From the NCBI RefSeq assembly GCF_000709345.1, contig NZ_KL448325.1, forward strand, positions 62,001-126,000: DNA of 64,000 nucleotides, in the 5' to 3' direction. The DNA comes from Polaromonas glacialis. Lineage in GTDB: Bacteria; Pseudomonadota; Gammaproteobacteria; Burkholderiales; Burkholderiaceae_C. The translations under genes were made by a program, and so were the position numbers. Of the stretch, positions 35,197-43,406 are shown piece after piece. Position 1 is the first letter of the stretch; each line of letters opens with the position of its first letter. The notes under the pieces are model-generated. The model ran no database searches and had not been told where the DNA came from. It was given only the letters and a program-made list of their open reading frames with translations.

Positions 35197-36891
35197 ATGA
35201 AACAAACAACTGATGTCGCCATCATCGGCGGCGGGCCAGCCGGCCTGATGCTGGCCATTGAACTGGGTTGCCGGGGCGTGGACTGCGTGCTGCTCGAGGA
35301 AGACATTGCCGCGCCGGATTTCCCCAAGGCCAATGCCACCTCGTCACGCACCATGGAGCATTACCGCCGCCGCGGCTTTGCCCAGCAGATTCGCTCGCTG
35401 GGCCTGGCCGCTGACCACCCCCAGGACGTGGTGTACTGCACCACACTGGCGGGCAGGGAACTGACGCGATTTTCAATTCCTTCGCGCACTGAGGCCCTGA
35501 ACCGGACATCCTTTGGCGACTACGGCGAGGAATCCTGGCCCACGCCTGAGCTGCCGCACCGGGGCCAGCAGATGTTCATCGAGCCCGTGCTGCGCGCGCA
35601 GGCTGGGCAATATGACAGCGTCAAGCTGATGCTCGGCTGGCAGGCCGAGTCGATGGCAATGGATGACCAACAGGTCAGCATTGTGTCCCGGCATGCCGAA
35701 AGCGGCGAAGCGCTGACCTTGAGCGCGCGCTACGTCGTGGGCTGCGACGGCCCGCGCAGCTTGGTGCGCAAGACCTGCGGCATTCGCTACAGCGGCCAGA
35801 GCGACGAAGCGCGCGAGTTTTTCGGCGGGCAGATGCTGTCGGTGTATTTCACCTCCAGCACGCTCTACCAGGTGCTGGGCAAGGAGAAAGCCTGGCAATA
35901 CTGGGCCGTCAACGCGGTGCAGCGCGGCCTGCTGATCGCCATTGACGGCGTGGACCAGTTTTTGTTCTGCCTGCAGCTCAGCGCCGGGCAAACGCCCGAA
36001 TCGGTGGACTTCCGGGCCGCGATGTTCGCGGCCATCGGCCGTGAATTCGCGTTCGAGCTGATCGCCGTCGGCCCCTGGCATGCCGGGTTCACGCTGGTGG
36101 CGGACCAGTTCTCCAAAGGCCGCGCCTTCATCGCCGGTGATGCCGCGCACCTGTTCACGCCCACCGGCGGCATGGGTTACAACACCAGCGTGGACGATGC
36201 GGTCAACCTGGGCTGGAAGCTGGCGGCCGTGGTCAAGGGCTGGGCCGGCGAGGAACTGCTCGACTCGTACGAGGCCGAGCGCAAGCCCATCGCGCAGCGC
36301 AACACCACGTTCGCCCGCGCCATGGCCGACAGCATCGGCGGCATCAAGGTGCCGCCCAATGTCGATGCCGAGGGCCTTGATGCCGAACGCGTGCGCCAGC
36401 AGCTCGGTGATGCCCTGCACCGGCATGTGCGCAACGAATTCAACATTCCTGGCCTGCAGCTGGGCCTGCGCTACGAGGGCAGCCCCATTGTGGCGAGCGA
36501 AGCGGGCGCGCCAACGCTTGATGAGCCCAATCACTACCTTCCTTCGGCGCGCCCTGGCGCGCGCGCACCGCATATCTGGCTGGACGGCGCCTCCATCTTC
36601 GACCTGTTTGGGCGCGATTACACCCTGCTGTGTTTTACCGCCAGTGACCACAATGCCCCGCCCGCCGATGCCCTTGCCTGGCAGGCTGCTGCCGCCGCCA
36701 TGAATGTGCCGCTGGCACTGGTGTACTGCGCCAGCCTGGACGCTAGAGACCTGTACGGCGCCGACCGGGTGCTGGTCCGGCCCGACCACCATGTGGCGTG
36801 GCGCGGAGATGCCAGCGCCGATGCCCATGCCTTGCTGGCGATGGCCTGCGCCCGGGAAAGCCTTCCGGCCCTGCAGCCCATCGCCGCGTAA
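35197..36891 (+). CDS. FAD-dependent aromatic monooxygenase (PF01494 type)
   Basis: The 564-residue flavoprotein has VAIIGGGPAGLMLAIELGCRG, GCDGPRSLVRKTCG and GDAAHLFTPTGGMGYN, then NLGWKLAAVVKGWAGEELLD and a thioredoxin-like C-terminus. The ATG at 35197 follows CAGGAG by 9 bases; the longer frame from 35128 overlaps the Bug gene and is rejected. It is a paralogue of the enzyme at 30092. The first bases of this gene match the short scar at 2499, where the same neighbour (a Bug gene) stands upstream. It would hydroxylate the ring of the compound taken up by this module. Confidence 0.9.
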   Translation: MKQTTDVAIIGGGPAGLMLAIELGCRGVDCVLLEEDIAAPDFPKANATSSRTMEHYRRRGFAQQIRSLGLAADHPQDVVYCTTLAGRELTRFSIPSRTEALNRTSFGDYGEESWPTPELPHRGQQMFIEPVLRAQAGQYDSVKLMLGWQAESMAMDDQQVSIVSRHAESGEALTLSARYVVGCDGPRSLVRKTCGIRYSGQSDEAREFFGGQMLSVYFTSSTLYQVLGKEKAWQYWAVNAVQRGLLIAIDGVDQFLFCLQLSAGQTPESVDFRAAMFAAIGREFAFELIAVGPWHAGFTLVADQFSKGRAFIAGDAAHLFTPTGGMGYNTSVDDAVNLGWKLAAVVKGWAGEELLDSYEAERKPIAQRNTTFARAMADSIGGIKVPPNVDAEGLDAERVRQQLGDALHRHVRNEFNIPGLQLGLRYEGSPIVASEAGAPTLDEPNHYLPSARPGARAPHIWLDGASIFDLFGRDYTLLCFTASDHNAPPADALAWQAAAAAMNVPLALVYCASLDARDLYGADRVLVRPDHHVAWRGDASADAHALLAMACARESLPALQPIAA

Positions 36892-36925
36892 ATCTTTTTA
36901 ACGACCCAACACTGAAAGCATCGAC

Positions 36926-37783
36926 ATGCGTTTTTTAAATTTCAAACAGGGTAGCCAGCCAGGCATGGCCGTGGCCGACGGCGCGCAATTCAGGGGCCTT
37001 TTCAGCTCCGACGCGGGCTTTCCGGGCGACCTGCAGTCCTTGCTGGCCCAGGGGCCGCAAGCGCTTCAAGAGGCCGCCGAGGCGCTGCGCCAGGGGCCGG
37101 TGATTGACCTGGACACAATCACCTACTTGCCGCCACTGGAAAACCCGGGCCGCATTTTCTGCATCGGCCTGAACTATGTGGACCATTCGGTCGAAAGCGG
37201 GTTTGCCGTGCCGACCTACCCGGCGATTTTTTCGCGCTTTGCCGCCAGCATGACCGGCCACGGCGAGCCTATCGTGCGCCCCAAAGTCTCGACGCAGCTG
37301 GACTACGAAGGTGAACTCGTCGCCGTCATCGGCAAGGCCGGGCGCTACATCACCAAGGAGCAGGCGCTCGACCACGTGGCGGGTTATTCGATCTGCAATG
37401 ACGCATCGATCCGCGACTACCAGTTCAAGTCCGCGCAGTGGACGATCGGCAAGAACTTTGACGACACTGGCCCGTTTGGCCCGCACTTTGTCACCAGCGA
37501 CGAGCTGCCGCCCGGCGCGGCGGGTCTGAAGATCCAGACCCGGCTCAACGGCGTCGTCGTGCAGGACGCCTCGACGTCGTCATTGATCTTTGACGTGGCC
37601 ACGCTGGTCAGCCTGCTCAGCGAAGCGGTCTGCCTGCAGCCTGGCGACGTGATCGTCACCGGCACCCCGTCGGGCGTCGGCCTGGCGCGCAAGCCGCCGC
37701 TGTTCATGAAGCACGGCGATGTCTGTGAAGTCGAAATCGAAGGCCTCGGCATCCTGCGCAACCCGGTGGTGGACGAGCAATAA
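36926..37783 (+). CDS. FAH-family hydrolase
   Basis: The 285-residue enzyme has FCIGLNYVDHSVESG, LDYEGELVAVIGKAGRYI with the first metal-binding positions, ICNDASIRDYQFKSAQW with the Asp, GKNFDDTGPFGPHFV and GDVIVTGTPSGVGLA. The usual second Glu of the E-x-E pair is kept (YEGEL). It is 34 bp behind the monooxygenase and 70 bp before a lipoprotein esterase. It belongs to a different branch from the near-identical pair at 41498/58762, so its substrate probably differs. Confidence 0.9.
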   Translation: MRFLNFKQGSQPGMAVADGAQFRGLFSSDAGFPGDLQSLLAQGPQALQEAAEALRQGPVIDLDTITYLPPLENPGRIFCIGLNYVDHSVESGFAVPTYPAIFSRFAASMTGHGEPIVRPKVSTQLDYEGELVAVIGKAGRYITKEQALDHVAGYSICNDASIRDYQFKSAQWTIGKNFDDTGPFGPHFVTSDELPPGAAGLKIQTRLNGVVVQDASTSSLIFDVATLVSLLSEAVCLQPGDVIVTGTPSGVGLARKPPLFMKHGDVCEVEIEGLGILRNPVVDEQ

Positions 37784-37853
37784 ATCAGGCGCGTTGCCGC
37801 CATCCGGCCACCGTTCGCTGATTCCCCGATAGAAAAATAACGAGAGACAAACA

Positions 37854-39485
37854 ATGAAACCAGTGGCAAAAAAATGGGCACCCGCAGCAGCCCTGGCACT
37901 AAGCATTCTAGGCATGGCCGGCTGCGGAGGCGGGTCAGACCCGGTCGACGCGGCCCAGTCGCTCACCAGCACGGTAGGGGTGGCCAATGGCACCCTGGTC
38001 GGCAATGAGCGCGATGCGGCAGGCATCCTGAATTTCAAGGGTATTCCGTATGCGGCAGCGCCTGTCGGCGACCTTCGGTGGCGCGCGCCCCAGCCGGCGC
38101 CAAACTGGACAGGAACGCGAGACGCTCGTCAATACGGCAGCAAGTGCTGGGCCAACGGCACGCCTGCGCCTGTGGTCGCCGATCCCACAGTCAGCGAAGA
38201 CTGCCTTTTCCTGAACGTGTGGAGCGGTGCCCGGACATCGGGCGAGCGGCGTCCAGTCATGGTCTGGCTGCATGGTGGCGGGTTTCAGTTCGGCACCTCG
38301 GGCGATCCCCGCTGGGAAGGCCATAATTTGGCCAAAAAAGGCGTGGTCGTGGTCTCGCTCAATTACCGGCTGGGTGTTTTCGGTCACTTGGCACGCCCTG
38401 ACCTGGCCGCTGAATCGGGCGGTAAATCTTCGGGCATGTATGGCCTGCAGGACCACCTGGCCGCGCTGCAATGGGTCAAGAGCAACATTGCGTCTTTCGG
38501 CGGCGATCCAGCCAACATCACGCTGTTCGGCGAATCCGCGGGCGCCCACGCGGTCGGCATGCTGTCGGCATCGCCGCTGGCGGCAGGCACGTTTCACAAA
38601 GCAATCGGCCAGAGCGGCGCGTTTTGGGAAAGCGAGTTCGGGCCGCTGCCGTCACGCGTCACCGCGGAACAAAAAGGCCTGGCGCTGGGCACGACCCTGG
38701 GCGCTGCCAGCCTGGCCGCGCTTCGCGCCGTGCCAGCGCTGCAGCTGGCCAGCGCGACCAATGCTGCAGCGCCGCCGTTCGCGCCGCCTTTCGGCCCCAG
38801 CCTGGATGGTTACGTGCTGCCTGAAGAACCCGCAGCCCGATTTTTTGCCGGCCGGCAAAACGATGTGCCGCTGCTGGTCGGGCAAAACGTCGCTGAGGGC
38901 AACATTTTCGCTGTTCCCGGCCGCGCCCTGCCCAATACCCCAACCGGGTTTACCGCCGCCGTGACCAAGGTGTTTGGCGCGTCCAACGTCAGCAGCCTGC
39001 TCGGGTTTTACCCAGCGGGAACCGACGCGCAGGCAGCGCAGTCATCGGTGCAGCTGCTGGGCGACCTGATCATCGGACTGCAGACCTGGACCTGGGGCGT
39101 CGTCCAGAAGGCCACCGGAAAGTCGCCGGTGTACAGCTACTACTTCAAGCAGGCCTCGCCCTACACCCCGCTGGCCGTCCACGTCTCGGAAGTCCCCTAC
39201 GTGTTCCAAAATCTGGTACCCAAGGGAACGGCAGCAGCACCGGTGCTGCCCGGCGCGCAGGACCAGGCGCTGGCCGACACGATGTCCTCCTACTGGACCA
39301 GCTTTGCCAAAAGCGGCAATCCCAACCAGCCGGGTCTGCCGGTCTGGCCCGAGTATTCAGGCGCCGGCGGCAATGTCATGGGCCTGGGTGCCACCGTCGC
39401 GCTAGAGCCCGAACCTTTCACGGCGCGCTACCAATTTTTGAACAAATTCAGAGACAGCACTGGCAGCCTGACGGTAAAGTTCTGA
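37854..39485 (+). CDS. Carboxylesterase type B, predicted lipoprotein
   Basis: The 543-residue protein has a lipoprotein signal (GMAGC, lipid Cys24) and the type B esterase fold: NFKGIPYAAAPVGDLRW, SEDCLFLNVW, oxyanion loop WLHGGGF near residue 140 and nucleophile Ser228 in FGESAGAHA; the acidic residue and His of the triad lie in later conserved blocks including HVSEVPYVF. It is likely held on the outside of the cell or in the periplasm and would hydrolyse an ester of an aromatic acid. Its location between FAH and extradiol dioxygenase genes suggests that it releases the ring compound that this module then takes up. Confidence 0.9.
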   Translation: MKPVAKKWAPAAALALSILGMAGCGGGSDPVDAAQSLTSTVGVANGTLVGNERDAAGILNFKGIPYAAAPVGDLRWRAPQPAPNWTGTRDARQYGSKCWANGTPAPVVADPTVSEDCLFLNVWSGARTSGERRPVMVWLHGGGFQFGTSGDPRWEGHNLAKKGVVVVSLNYRLGVFGHLARPDLAAESGGKSSGMYGLQDHLAALQWVKSNIASFGGDPANITLFGESAGAHAVGMLSASPLAAGTFHKAIGQSGAFWESEFGPLPSRVTAEQKGLALGTTLGAASLAALRAVPALQLASATNAAAPPFAPPFGPSLDGYVLPEEPAARFFAGRQNDVPLLVGQNVAEGNIFAVPGRALPNTPTGFTAAVTKVFGASNVSSLLGFYPAGTDAQAAQSSVQLLGDLIIGLQTWTWGVVQKATGKSPVYSYYFKQASPYTPLAVHVSEVPYVFQNLVPKGTAAAPVLPGAQDQALADTMSSYWTSFAKSGNPNQPGLPVWPEYSGAGGNVMGLGATVALEPEPFTARYQFLNKFRDSTGSLTVKF

Positions 39486-39547
39486 CTGACGTCAAAGTTG
39501 AAATAGAAGGTGGCCTGTACCAGCTTGCCGCCTGAACCCTTTGGAGA

Positions 39548-40549
39548 ATGAAAATGCAAGTGCGTCAAGACCGGTTGCCTGTCGCCCGTCGCGCCGGCAC
39601 CTTCGCCGTCCATTCCGTCGAGCGAGTCGTGTTCACTGTGCCCGACATCGCACCAGCCGAGGCGTTCTACACGGCTTTCGGGCTGGATGTGAAGCGTGCC
39701 GGCCCGCGAATCGATCTGTATACCCACGGGCACAGCCACTGCTGGATGACGGTGGTCGCCAACGGCCAGCCCAAGGCCCTGCAGTACGTCAGTATGGGGA
39801 TTTTTGCCGAAGACAGGCCTGCCTTCGAGGCAAAGATCCAGGCGCTGGGCATCGGCTGCGGGCCGCATCCGATGGCCATGGATGACTCCGGCCTATGGCT
39901 GCGCAGCCCTGACGGCATGCCGATGCAACTGCTGGTCTGCGACAAGGTGTCTCCCAGTTGCAAGACCCCGGCCCATCCTGTGCGCATACCAGCGCGGCAG
40001 ACGGCTGCTGCACACGCGCGCAGCCAGTGCGCCCGGGTTTTTCCGCGCTGGCTGTCGCACGTCCTGCTGTTCACGCCCGATGTCGCGCGCATGCTGGGGT
40101 TTTGCGACGAGGTGCTGGGCCTGCGGCTGTCGGATCGCTCGGGTGACCTGGTGGCCTTCATGCACTCGCCGCATGGCAGCGACCACCATTTGCTGGCCTT
40201 CGTCAAGTCCGGCGGTCCGGGCCTGCACCACACCAGTTGGGACGTCGGCAGCCTGGACGAAGTGGGCGAGGGCAGCGAGCAAATGCGAACCGCCGGTTTC
40301 ACCGAGGGCTGGGGTGTGGGGCGCCATGTGCTGGGATCGAACTATTTTTACTACGCGCGCGATCCGTGGGGCAGCTTTGCTGAATATTCCTTTGACATTG
40401 ACTTTGTCTCGCCAGCCAGCGACTGGACTGCCGGCGACTACGCGCCGGAAGACTCTTTTTACCTCTGGGGCCCTGCCGTGCCCGAATGGTTCGTGGCCAA
40501 TGCGGAGTTACCGGCACCATCCGCCTTTGAGGCCAGCCAAGCAGGATAA
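39548..40549 (+). CDS. Two-domain extradiol dioxygenase (VOC family)
   Basis: The 333-residue protein has two VOC domains. The first (HSVERVVFTVPDIAPAEAFY) lacks obvious metal ligands; the second has SHVLLFTPDVARMLGF (first His), GLHHTSWDVGS (second His) and YARDPWGSFAEYSFDID (Glu), an intact iron site. It is related to the dioxygenases at 42426 and 60682, sharing HSPHGSDHHL and EGWGVGRHVLGSNYF-like segments, but differs at many positions. It closes the module regulated from 33161. GAGAATGAAAATG at the start gives two close ATG codons; 39548 is used. Confidence 0.88.
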   Translation: MKMQVRQDRLPVARRAGTFAVHSVERVVFTVPDIAPAEAFYTAFGLDVKRAGPRIDLYTHGHSHCWMTVVANGQPKALQYVSMGIFAEDRPAFEAKIQALGIGCGPHPMAMDDSGLWLRSPDGMPMQLLVCDKVSPSCKTPAHPVRIPARQTAAAHARSQCARVFPRWLSHVLLFTPDVARMLGFCDEVLGLRLSDRSGDLVAFMHSPHGSDHHLLAFVKSGGPGLHHTSWDVGSLDEVGEGSEQMRTAGFTEGWGVGRHVLGSNYFYYARDPWGSFAEYSFDIDFVSPASDWTAGDYAPEDSFYLWGPAVPEWFVANAELPAPSAFEASQAG

Positions 40550-40573
40550 AAAGTGCATCAGGCGTTTACACCG

Positions 40574-40592
40574 CAATGATTTGCAATCATTG
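40574..40592. terminator. Candidate terminator between convergent genes
   Basis: CAATGAT and ATCATTG form a perfect 7-bp stem around TTGCA. It lies between the end of the dioxygenase gene (+) and the end of the TetR gene (-), where a bidirectional terminator is expected. The stem is AT-rich and lacks a strong U-run, so the call is moderate. Confidence 0.4.
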
Positions 40593-40626
40593 ATTTCAGA
40601 AATTGATGGTCAATTGATCGCATGGA

Positions 40627-41406
40627 TCACGAATGTTTTGCGCTGGGCGTGCTGGCTTTCAGCCTTGAAAAAATAGGCCCTTCCACCGCTCCCGGCATTT
40701 CAAGCGGCATGAAGGCGATGGCTTCGGCTTCCGTGGGCGTTAACCCCAGACCGATGAGCACGCTGCGCACCAGTTGCTCGGCGTGGTTGCTCCGGGTCGG
40801 CTCCGTCAACATCGTTTCGATGCCATAAAAAATGGCGCCCAGCACAAGGTCGCGGCCTACGCGAACGCTGTCCACCGACAGCCGCCCGCTCTTGTGCGCA
40901 AGCTCCAGGTCGCGCGTCAGGAAGAGATCGATCAATTGACCCCGCGTTGCGATGCGTGTGCCCACTTGCGTAATAAAGCTGCCCCACAGGGGATACCGCA
41001 AGGCCATCTGCATATAAAGGCGCGATCCTGCCGCAAAGCGCTGAATCGGATCGTCGTAGTGCAGCACCAAGGGGTCAACGATCTGCAGCACCTCGTCACT
41101 CATGGCCGTGGCAAGGGCAAACAAGAGCTCGCTGGTGGTCTTGAAGTGGTTGTAGAACGTGCCGCGCGACACACCGGCAGCAGCAATGAAGTCATCGATC
41201 ACAGCAACGTCCGGTCCCTTTTCGTTGAAGACGGTCAGTGCGGTCTCCAGAAGGCGAAGCCGTGTCTTTTCCCGACGTTGCGCCCCTACCCGCACGCGAT
41301 GGTCTGCAACGGGTTCTTCGCTGTCTTCATTTGCGATTGTTGTAGAGCGTGCCAGTGCACCCTGCGGAGCAGGCAACTTCCGGGTACTAAGGGAAACCCC
41401 TACCAT
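40627..41406 (-). CDS. TetR-family transcriptional regulator
   Basis: The 259-residue protein has about 50 disordered N-terminal residues, then a TetR helix-turn-helix (RLRLLETALTVFNEKGPDVA, AAGVSRGTFYNHFKTTSELL) and a helical ligand-binding domain. It is the only TetR protein in a window of LysR regulators. It is divergent from the FAH-dioxygenase-monooxygenase-channel-permease-cupin set starting at 41498, with a clean dyad in the 91-bp gap, and so probably represses that set until an aromatic inducer binds. The true start could be further downstream, near residue 30 to 45. Confidence 0.88.
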   Translation of the reverse strand: MVGVSLSTRKLPAPQGALARSTTIANEDSEEPVADHRVRVGAQRREKTRLRLLETALTVFNEKGPDVAVIDDFIAAAGVSRGTFYNHFKTTSELLFALATAMSDEVLQIVDPLVLHYDDPIQRFAAGSRLYMQMALRYPLWGSFITQVGTRIATRGQLIDLFLTRDLELAHKSGRLSVDSVRVGRDLVLGAIFYGIETMLTEPTRSNHAEQLVRSVLIGLGLTPTEAEAIAFMPLEMPGAVEGPIFSRLKASTPSAKHS

Positions 41407-41425
41407 TTTATACCTTTTGTCATGT

Positions 41426-41439
41426 TGACGAAATCGTCA
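41426..41439. promoter_or_regulatory. Candidate TetR operator
   Basis: TGACGAAATCGTCA is a perfect dyad (TGACG/CGTCA, 4-base centre) 19 bp from the TetR start codon and 58 bp before the FAH gene. TTGACG at its left edge could be a -35 box for rightward transcription, so binding would block initiation. Confidence 0.55.
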
Positions 41440-41497
41440 TATCGGTTAAAAATTCATTTTATACAAACAGTTTAATTCAACCAAAGGAGTCTATTAA

Positions 41498-42337
41498 ATG
41501 AAGCTGCTACGTCACGGTCCCGTAGGCCAGGAAAAACCCGGCGCACTCGACGCCAATGGACAGATTCGCGACCTGTCACTCTTGATTTCTGACTTCACGC
41601 CCGAGTGGATGTCGCCAGCCAAGCTGCAGGCCTTGGGAGCGATCGACTTGTCGCGCATGCCGCAGGTAGCGCAAGGCACGCGCCTGGGCGCGCCGGTGGC
41701 CGGCACGCGCCAGTTCGTCGCCATTGGCCTGAACTACCGCAAGCATGCCGAAGAATCTGGCTTGGAAATTCCCAAGGAACCCGTTGTCTTCACGAAGGCG
41801 ATTACCTGCATCGCAGGCCCTAACGACGATGTCGAGCTGCCCGAAGGCTCAGTAGCCGGCGACTGGGAAATCGAACTGGGTTTTGTCATCGGTACGCTGG
41901 CCCGCAAAGTGTCTGTCGCGCAAGCTCTCTCGCATGTGGCCGGCTACTGCCTGGCCAATGACGTGTCCGAGCGTGATTGGCAGATCAAGCGCAATGGCCA
42001 GTGGGGCAAGGGAAAGAGTTTTGACGGTTTTGGACCCATCGGCCCTTGGTTGGTGACCAGCGACGAATTGCCCGATCCGCAGAGCATCCCGCTGGAGCTC
42101 GCCGTCAACGGCGAGACGCGGCAGCAGAGCAACACGGCCGACATGATCTTCCCGGTGGCCGAGATCGTCTCGTATCTCAGCCAGTTCATGACGCTGCTGC
42201 CCGGCGATCTCGTCATCACCGGTACACCACAAGGTGTGGGCCTGGGTATGAAGCCAAGCCCGGTGTTCCTGCGTCGTGGTGATGTGATGACGCTGAGCGC
42301 CGGCCCGCTGGGCACGCAGCGTCAGCAGGTCATCTAA
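41498..42337 (+). CDS. FAH-family hydrolase, copy 1 of a near-identical pair
   Basis: The 279-residue enzyme has AIGLNYRKHAEESGLEIP, DWEIELGFVIGTLARKV with the metal glutamates, LANDVSERDWQIKRNG with the Asp, GKSFDGFGPIGPWLV and GDLVITGTPQGVGLG. It differs from the protein at 58762 at only five residues by eye (for example QVAQ against LVPE and K against Q in NYRKH). An AAAGGAG precedes the ATG. It is the first gene of the TetR-controlled set and stands directly before the extradiol dioxygenase. The residue pattern supports hydrolysis of a ring-fission acylpyruvate, the exact substrate being unknown. Confidence 0.92.
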   Translation: MKLLRHGPVGQEKPGALDANGQIRDLSLLISDFTPEWMSPAKLQALGAIDLSRMPQVAQGTRLGAPVAGTRQFVAIGLNYRKHAEESGLEIPKEPVVFTKAITCIAGPNDDVELPEGSVAGDWEIELGFVIGTLARKVSVAQALSHVAGYCLANDVSERDWQIKRNGQWGKGKSFDGFGPIGPWLVTSDELPDPQSIPLELAVNGETRQQSNTADMIFPVAEIVSYLSQFMTLLPGDLVITGTPQGVGLGMKPSPVFLRRGDVMTLSAGPLGTQRQQVI

Positions 42338-42372
42338 CCCGCAAGCCAACCTGAAACAGCAACCAAAAAACG

Positions 42373-42387
42373 CCGCGATTGTCGCGG
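42373..42387. other. Conserved 15-base hairpin behind the FAH gene, copy 1
   Basis: CCGCGATTGTCGCGG forms a 6-bp GC-rich stem with a TTG loop. It is kept exactly at 59638-59652 in the duplicated copy. With no U-run after it, a role in transcript processing or stability is more likely than termination. Confidence 0.55.
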
Positions 42388-42425
42388 TGCGGGCGGAGCC
42401 TTGCCCGGATCACCAGGAGACAACG

Positions 42426-43406
42426 ATGACTCAAGCTACCGGCCAGCACGCGCCCCCCGACTTTCTTGCGGTGCATTCTGTCGACGAATTTGTCTTTAGC
42501 GTGCCAGATTTGGAGCAAGCCCGGCACTTCTACACCAGCTTTGGCCTGGATGTGCGCGACGAAAACGGTGCGCTGGCTTTGTACACCCATGGCCATGCAC
42601 ATCGATGGGCACGCATTTTCCCAGGCGTCACCAAACGCCTTTTGTGGCTCAGCCTGGGCATTCATGGGGCTGATGAAGCGCGATTTGTGCAACGCCTTGC
42701 CCAGCAGGGAATCGCTCGGGCGGTACCACCGTCACAGGCCGACCAAGCCGGCCTATGGATCGAAGGGCCGGACGGGCTGGCCCTGCAGTTACGTGTCGCA
42801 GAAAAATCATCGCCTTCGGAGCCGGCACCGCGGGAGCTCCCGCTGCAAAGCCGCAACCAGGGCCGCTCGCCCAGCCGCAGCAAGGCCCAGGCGGTGCGAC
42901 CACTGTACCTCTCGCACATCCTGCTGTTCAGCGCCGATGTCGATCAGGCGGTGCGGTTTTACGAGGACATCCTGGGCTTGCGGCTTTCTGACAAGTCCGG
43001 CTCGGTAATTGCCTTTTTGCACAGCCCGCACGGCAGTGACCATCACCTGATCGCGTTTGCCAAGTCCGGTGGCCTGGGGCTGCACCACAGCAGCTGGTGC
43101 GTTCCTTCCATCGACGCTGTCGGGATCGGTACGCAGCAGATGGTGCAGGCTGGCTACGAGCAGGGCTGGGGCGTTGGCCGGCACGTGCTGGGCTCGAACT
43201 ATTTCCGCTACGTACGCGATCCGTGGGGCAGTTATGCCGAGTATTCCTACGACATCGACTTCGTCCACGCTGGCGACCAGTGGCCCTCGGCAGACCACCC
43301 CGGCGAAGACTCTCTCTACGTCTGGGGCCCCGCGCTGCCTAACGACTTCATCATCAACCACGAACTGCCAGCCTCGGCAACGGGCGGCCAAGGACAACCA
43401 TCATGA
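42426..43406 (+). CDS. Two-domain extradiol dioxygenase (VOC family), copy 1
   Basis: The 326-residue protein has a first VOC domain (HSVDEFVFSVPDLEQARHFY) and a catalytic second domain: SHILLFSADVDQAVRFYEDI (first His), GLHHSSWCVPS (second His) and YVRDPWGSYAEYSYDID (Glu). The start at 42426 follows CAGGAGACAACG; the longer frame from 42387 lacks support. The second domain is about 96% identical by eye to that of the protein at 60682, while the first is much more diverged. The stop codon overlaps the monooxygenase start (ATGA at 43403), so ring hydroxylation and cleavage are coupled. Confidence 0.9.
   Translation: MTQATGQHAPPDFLAVHSVDEFVFSVPDLEQARHFYTSFGLDVRDENGALALYTHGHAHRWARIFPGVTKRLLWLSLGIHGADEARFVQRLAQQGIARAVPPSQADQAGLWIEGPDGLALQLRVAEKSSPSEPAPRELPLQSRNQGRSPSRSKAQAVRPLYLSHILLFSADVDQAVRFYEDILGLRLSDKSGSVIAFLHSPHGSDHHLIAFAKSGGLGLHHSSWCVPSIDAVGIGTQQMVQAGYEQGWGVGRHVLGSNYFRYVRDPWGSYAEYSYDIDFVHAGDQWPSADHPGEDSLYVWGPALPNDFIINHELPASATGGQGQPS
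42897..43370 (+). repeat. Near-identical dioxygenase second domain, copy 1
   Basis: These 474 bases encode the catalytic VOC domain and are nearly the same as 61171-61644; only about six residues differ between the translated copies, against roughly 30% difference in the first domains of the same two genes. Confidence 0.85.

Larger units (their letters stand above)
41498..42425 (+). repeat. Duplicated block, copy 1 (FAH gene plus 3' leader)
   Basis: From the FAH start codon to the start codon of the following gene this block matches 58762-59690 almost base for base, including the non-coding tail with its hairpin. The similarity begins at the ATG: the sequences before it differ completely. 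In this copy the next gene is the dioxygenase; in the other it is a Bug gene. Confidence 0.9.

Noticed and set aside
35473-36828. 451-codon minus-strand frame opposite the FAD monooxygenase
   Set aside because: The composition is that of a reverse complement of a flavoprotein gene; no domain or start signal is present.
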